A stretch of DNA of 64,000 nucleotides from the NCBI GenBank assembly GCA_022376515.1, contig WTXI01000008.1:682001-746000 (forward strand). Reading direction: 5' to 3'. Numbering within the stretch: the stretch's first letter is position 1; each line of letters begins with the position of its first letter. Under the pieces are notes generated by a model. It saw only the letters and a list, made by a program, of their open reading frames with translations, did not search any database and had not been told where the DNA came from. Of this stretch, positions 58,930 to 64,000 are shown in pieces. This DNA is from Lactifluus volemus (lineage: Eukaryota > Basidiomycota > Agaricomycetes > Russulales > Russulaceae). The position numbers and the translations under genes were made by a program.

Positions 58930-61900
58930 CACCACATCCAGGGAAACTAACCCGCTCCAATACCGTGGGTGGAGGTGGGGGTGAGCGCATTCCATCGCAA
59001 GGTGATGCTTCGTCATATTGGCAAGCGCTCAAAGGCGGAGGCTGAACACACGATCGGAGGTGAGGACCCTCCACCCGCAACACCTTCGCGTCGTAAACGA
59101 CGGTCAAAACGCTCGTTTGTGAACCGACCAGATGTCGTCGACGACCGTGAACCACCCTTGGCGGCGTCTCCAATGACACCTGTATTGCAAACGCCAGCTT
59201 TACCTCTCCCCACCTCCGAAACTGCACGTGATGAGAGCGACGCTCAAACCGACCTTCCAGCACGAAGTCCGACGCCGATCGCAAGGAGTCCTAGCATTGA
59301 GTGTAGTCAAAAACATGGTCTGGACATACTCACGGGGGTGTCACCGTCTTCCACAACATACCGCTACGAGACCCCGCTGGAACGGCGATGTCCGGTAGTT
59401 GAAGAGGACGACGCTCCCGATCACGATCACAGCCAGGCCTCCCCCGTCCCATGTTCGACGTACAATCGCTGCTCAGATACAGCCCTTCAAGTACCTTCGC
59501 CCCATCCACCTCATGCTCCGTCGCACCTCCAGATATCTGGCAAAGTCGCTGATGATGGTGGCGTTCCCGCATATATGCCGAACACTGCACAACCGCATGT
59601 GTTCCCAAACCTCGCCTTTTGCCACACTGTTGCGCAAAAGGCAGGGTCCCAATGAAGAGGAAGAGGATTCGCATACAGAAAATGATACACCAAGGCGTCC
59701 GCCGTGGAATGACGCATATGACCGTCAGATTAGTTGGGTAGCTGAACCTGGTCAGTTCCTTAAATATGATGCCTCTTCATTATGACTCATTACATTGTTT
59801 ATGTTAGTACCAGAGTGGATTCCCGTCCATGACGGAAGTGATTATGATGAAGCAGATGATACGGACGAACCAAGGGGCCATCCCTCTGCTCCGCAGCCCT
59901 CAGGTGATGACGAATTGTTACCGTCCACCTGAACTCTTGTGGAAGAAATTGAAACCTCGCCCGAGGTTTCGAAGCTTTCTCATATCCCGCTATCACCCTC
60001 ATCTGCCATTGTCCCCCCAGAGACTTCGGCAATGATTCTCGTATTTTCCCTACCCCTTCTCGCCTAGTCAACCCGAGCTGTCCTCTCCAAATGTAGAGTA
60101 TCAGGAGTGGGAGGAGTTTTTGCAGGTGATCGTTACTGACACAACGCCGAAGAAAAATGGAGAAACTTCGCAAAGTAGGTGGGACAAGGTCAAGAATGCG
60201 CTTATGCGACCAGGATCCAGTACTGGGAGACGGTCACAGACTAATAGTATTCGAGCTCGCAAACAACACTGATTCTAGTACAAGCAGGGGGAGTGGCGCA
60301 AGCTTGACAAGTGCTTCAAAGCCAGATAAAGGTGATTGAAAAGGCCTCTCATTGTTCGCACATTATTCTGATCCAATTATTAATAAATATTGCTAGACCT
60401 TGCCTCTTTGAATATCCCAAGCTCGCCCGCTGTCGTTTCCAAGTACGATGATAACCCCAAACTATTGGCTTTCCCAGGTATCGTGAAAAGGCTGGAGGAA
60501 GAGCGACGTACTTGCGACGGACTCCCACTTAACGCCTCCTCTCCTGATATCGCATCCCCTCCAACAGTAGACGAATTCTCTCCTATAAGTAGTTCTGGCT
60601 CTGTGTCTTCGCGTACCCCTCAGGCTTCCCCGGAGATCAGAAGTTGTCACAGCCAGCTGGATATGCGCCATTCCCAGAAGTTCATTCCAGGAGGCACTCC
60701 ACCAGCACTCTCATCGCCATCTACCTCTACGACCCAGCCTGACCCCACTACGCCACCCACGCCCAATAATCCTGGGCTGCTTGGTGGAAAATTGCCTACA
60801 AACCGTGAGACGACCAAAAGATTGCTCATCGCGAAAGGGCTTCTCCCATCCCAACGACCATCCCCTCATCTGCAGCAACCAGTTCCAACTCCCGTTGTCA
60901 TCTCACGTCCTGGATCGACGGATGTGTGCAGAAAGCCATATCTGTCTGATTTGATTAATGTCCGTAAAGACATGAGATGCTGGGCGGAGGACATTTCGAG
61001 GACTCCAACCACCACCAACGACAGTCCCACGCAAGGCAAAGAGTCCCGGAGCAGATTCGACCTAGGATACGGCAGCCCCCTCCGAGGGATCCTCAACCCC
61101 GGAAACCCCAGCCCTAGACAAGTTGCTGTATGACTCGTCACGTGTCGTTGCGGATGTATCGCCTTCTCCGGATCATTCCTCTGCCACAATGTTGGAGGTT
61201 ACGCCAGCCAGTCCTCGCTGTCATCCTCCTCACCGGAACGCTTCCTGGAGTCAACGAGTGCACGTACACCAGGGATGGTGATACTCGAGCCATCACCAGT
61301 GCTCCAAGTTGCTAACTCAAACACTGTGAAGGACTGCCTTTTGTTTTTGTTTAACGACATACTTATTGTCACCAAGCTCGCTCCTCACGACTACGATGTG
61401 CTTTTGGACTGTGAACAAGCCCTCACCCTTAGACCGGAAGTTCATTGTGAAGAGCGTCATGCAGCTGCGAGATGTTCGATTCATGGCCGATAGGGACGAT
61501 CTCCCCCTCAGCTCACTTGCTTTTTTAGCCGGAATCCACTTGTCAGGTCTTTTGTCGTTCAGTTCGCCAAAGATGCGGATAATGGAATATCCCACTTCTT
61601 CAAGTCCGGCATACGTGACGACCCAGTGGTGCTCGGCCAGCTGTTATTCAGGTTGCTGGATCTGGATAGAGCAAAAGTTGGCGACTATTTGTCACGGTGG
61701 ATGTCAAAGGTTGTACTAAAAGTGTTCATTGGGTGCTTCGGATTCGGTGGCGTGCGGATTGACAAGGCGCTTCATGTGTTCCTTCGGTCCCTTCACCTCG
61801 CCCCTCCATCCCGGTTCTCCAATCCTTTAGAATATGTGTCGGATTCTTTCGCCAGTCACTGGTACGATGCCAGTCGCGTACAACAAGGATCTTGCCATCT

Positions 61901-62660
61901 GGCTTGTTCGTGTTAAACGACGTTCTTCATGGGGGCGTTGTTCAGGATCCGTGGAACCACGTGCAGATCAAGCGTAACGTAACGAGCCGCAACTGCGTTC
62001 TGACGATATGACACACGTTGTCTCATCTCCAATGACTTACTGGACAGAATTCATGCCTCTGTCAGGCGAGAGCCGCTCTCACAAGCTCGTGACACTGCCA
62101 ATTCGATGACGCAAGACCAATGCATCATATTGAAGCGCCCGATTCCATCACGCCTCACCTACCACCTGCAATCTGAGCCTATCATTGTGCGCATCCCGCA
62201 GGCTGACCCTTCATTCACTATCCAGGCGAACGAGCTCATTTTTGACCCACCGTACCTCTCTTTTACACGTTCCACGAAGGCATCCTTCTGTATCACTGGT
62301 ACGGCTCTCAGTCTCAAGACTGTATCATTCTCTCGTTCGGGGACTACAGCACTGCTGTACATGGGCCTCCCACTGAGCAGTCCAATCATGATCAAGCGCA
62401 GCTTTATGCGCAACACATTCCAGGTTGCGTTTGTGAATCACCAAGGATCAAAGCGCCAGTACATGTTCAGCGTCGATGACCCTCGCGGTCGCGGTGTCCC
62501 AGTCTGCGGATGGTGATGGTACTAATGTATCCTGCAGCACCCGGAACGCACTCTGCTCAACCACCCGATGAAATGGAGCGAAATTTTCAGCTTGCGTTAG
62601 CTGACTCGCACTCGCAATCTCGATCTGACGCTTCAGGGAGACAGTACAGTTGTGACATAT
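58930..62660 (+). pseudogene. Sec7/PH-domain Arf-GEF relic with inverted 3' part
   Basis: The N-terminal part is Ser/Pro-rich with a recognisable GDASSYWQALKGG near 58990 and many frame changes (stops between 59770 and 60390). 60390-61133 is a disordered region (LLGGKLPTNRETTKRLLIAK). The PH-like segment follows (CLLFLFNDILIVTKL, DRKFIVKSVMQLRDVRF), then the Sec7 region (PLVRSFVVQFAKDADNGISH, LGQLLFRLLDLDRAKVGDYL, KVVLKVFIGCFGFGGVRIDK, LEYVSDSFASHWYDAS), then LNDVLHGGVVQDPWNH in another frame, and a downstream PH/Ig-like stretch (ILKRPIPSRLTYHLQSEPII, IKRSFMRNTFQVAFVNHQGS). From about 62520 the continuation (TVSLKRQIEIASASQLTQAE) lies on the minus strand. Intact relatives would activate Arf GTPases at the Golgi or plasma membrane. 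Multiple frameshifts and the inversion make this a pseudogene. Confidence 0.8.
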
Positions 62661-62669
62661 GACAGTACA

Positions 62670-63365
62670 CAACGTTGTCTCCCATTCATCTCACATCCCC
62701 GCACAAATCAAACAGAGCCATCCATACCAACAGCTCCCCTCCAGATGATGTGTCAAGGCTCAGAGGGGCCTTGGCGCACGACGGTGCTGTGACAGTGATC
62801 GAGGAGGGCTGAGCGTGGCACTAAGCCTCAGCACGACGAGGATCACACAAGTTCTTCCCTTGGCTTTACTATAGAGGAGAGCGTCGCGCTGACGGATGCA
62901 CTCTACTGTATCGTCAAAGAAGAGGTCAAGGGCAATCACAAGACGAGACTAAGTCTTGGATGACAACGGTCAGGAGGTCTGACTTGAGGGGACACAAAGG
63001 GGGGAGGGTTCAACTAGTCTGATTGCAGACGAAGCGAAGTCTAAGGAGACAGGCTACAACGGACCGGTTTATATACTCCTAGGGTGTGATGCTGAGTCAT
63101 AGAGTCCCAGGCATGTCACAGCGTGACATGCCTCCTAAATAATATATCGTAGATCGAACGGAGAAACTACGGAGATCTACGGGGATGCCTCGGAAGGGTC
63201 CAGAGATCCATATCGTACACGGAACAATCCGAAGATCCATATCGTAGATCGTCTCGGAGAAAAGCGAAAAAGATACCCACCATCACGTGGGGTCAATACA
63301 TAAGCAGATCACGTGTCAAACCATAACAGTATCTCCCTTCTCAAGGGCGCTGTGCCACCAGCGCC
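62670..63365. other. Intergenic with hairpin and TATA-like motif, possible LTR remnant
   Basis: A 10-bp-arm hairpin AGGCATGTCA-CAGCG-TGACATGCCT lies at about 63109-63133. Repeated GATCCATATCGTA / TATATCGTAGATCG segments occur at 63138-63255. TTTATATACTCC at about 63067 resembles an LTR TATA box. No matching second LTR is in the window, so the LTR idea is weak. Confidence 0.3.
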
Positions 63366-64000
63366 TCAGTAGCTGCGTCGACGCATGACGAGGGAGGTCG
63401 GGCACTCCCACACGGGGTTGCGGACGCCCTCGGGCTCTGCGAAGTCGTGATCGCTAGGGCAGAAGCAGTCGGTGGCCGTGCACAAGAAGTGCGGCCACGG
63501 GCAATGGCACGAAAGGTGGCCGCCCGCGCAGTACAAGCAGCGGCTATCGTTGGGGCACAAGTCGGCGGGGTGGTCGGGCTGCACAGTATTGCAGCGGTGA
63601 CAGTACGGGTAGACGAGAGGTGGGGGCGCGTAAGTCGGGATCCAGGTGGCAGCTAAAGGGGTGGAAAACTGCTGAGGGAAATACCACGCGCCGTGTGCAG
63701 GAGGCGCGTATTCGGTGGCACAAACGCCGTGCCAAACGCCCGCGTGTTCCCGTCGGAGTCCACGAGCGCCACCATCTGCAGGAGCTTTGCCCTTCGCGGC
63801 GGAGGTGTCGGGCTCCGTGCTGGGATAAAGGGGGTATTGAGGGGGTTCGGCAACATACCCTCTTGCGGGTCGGGGGTGAACGGCGTCCAGTGTAACTGAC
63901 GCATGCGGGCTGGTGGGCGAGGGGTAGCCGGAGTAGGGGTCCTGACGTGGTAGCTGGGGCTCCTCACAGGAGGCGGCGGTGGAGACGGACTGGTCAGATC
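63366..64000 (-). CDS. Cysteine-knuckle, Pro/Tyr-rich protein, C-terminal part (runs off window)
   Basis: The stop is at 63366-63368 on the minus strand. The end of the protein reads AWYFPQQFSTPLAATWIPTY, APPPLVYPYCHRCNTVQPDH, then DSRCLYCAGGHLSCHCPWPH, FLCTATDCFCPSDHDF and ECPTSLVMRRRSY. The CxxC...CxxC...HxxCxC pattern is knuckle-like and suggests nucleic-acid or zinc binding. Upstream sequence (63653-63967) is Pro-rich with LVDSDGNTRAFGTAFVPP, but the frame must change near 63700. I recall similar cysteine-rich proteins in repeat-rich Cantharellales genomes. Gag-like origin is possible; a host gene is equally possible. Confidence 0.4.
   Translation of the reverse strand, partial: SDQSVSTAASCEEPQLPRQDPYSGYPSPTSPHASVTLDAVHPRPARGYVAEPPQYPLYPSTEPDTSAAKGKAPADGGARGLRREHAGVWHGVCATEYAPPAHGAWYFPQQFSTPLAATWIPTYAPPPLVYPYCHRCNTVQPDHPADLCPNDSRCLYCAGGHLSCHCPWPHFLCTATDCFCPSDHDFAEPEGVRNPVWECPTSLVMRRRSY

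Noticed and set aside
62860..63365. Full LTR retrotransposon ending at the right-edge cysteine-knuckle gene
   Set aside because: No second LTR, primer-binding site or polymerase domain is visible in the window. Only a TATA-like motif and a hairpin support it.
1..64000. tRNA, rRNA or CRISPR elements
   Set aside because: No GTTCRANNC box B with matching acceptor stem and no rRNA core motifs were noticed by eye. The tandem repeats seen are transposon subterminal or coding repeats, not spaced CRISPR units.

Overview
The window is basidiomycete nuclear DNA, most likely from an agaricomycete of the Rhizoctonia/Ceratobasidium type. Genes have many short GT-AG introns, there is a NACHT/ankyrin protein, a Plavaka-type DNA transposon, single-chain-type fatty acid synthase relics, and STE3 receptors linked to a CaaX pheromone gene. 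The genus is inferred from protein style only.

Layout. 1-1338: 3' end of a NACHT-ankyrin gene. 1820-9245: three housekeeping genes on the minus strand, namely a two-RRM hnRNP (Nab4/Hrp1-like), a VHS-domain protein (Lsb5-like) and the kinetochore subunit Nnf1. 9386-17906: a complete 8.5-kb Plavaka/CACTA-like transposon with 30-bp terminal inverted repeats, a 10-bp target duplication, a transposase and two passenger genes. 20351-22781: a secreted GH79-family glycoside hydrolase with a 13-nt microexon.

23794-41421 is the centrepiece, a pheromone/receptor (mating-type B-like) locus. Six apparently intact STE3 receptor genes lie head-to-tail on the minus strand with one broken copy, mostly in 2.2-kb units. 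One spacer carries a 5'-truncated LINE with a 16-bp target duplication. About 2 kb beyond the last receptor lies a 38-codon plus-strand gene ending in Cys-Val-Ile-Ala, a lipopeptide pheromone precursor. An amino-acid permease (43982-46558) borders the locus.

49536-50755 and 52525-53500 hold two membrane-protein genes, one unrecognised and one DUF7598-like. 54000-62670 is a gene graveyard: a fatty acid synthase relic split by a truncated RMD1-family relic, rearranged extra FAS pieces, and a frameshifted Sec7/PH Arf-GEF relic whose 3' part is inverted. The right edge carries part of a minus-strand cysteine-knuckle protein that may be gag-like.

How the parts relate: the pheromone is presumably processed at its CaaX box, farnesylated and exported, and sensed by a STE3 receptor of another mating specificity. 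Tandem duplication of the receptor unit followed by divergence in loops and tails is the main evolutionary story here. Exon borders were read by eye from splice signals and reading frame.
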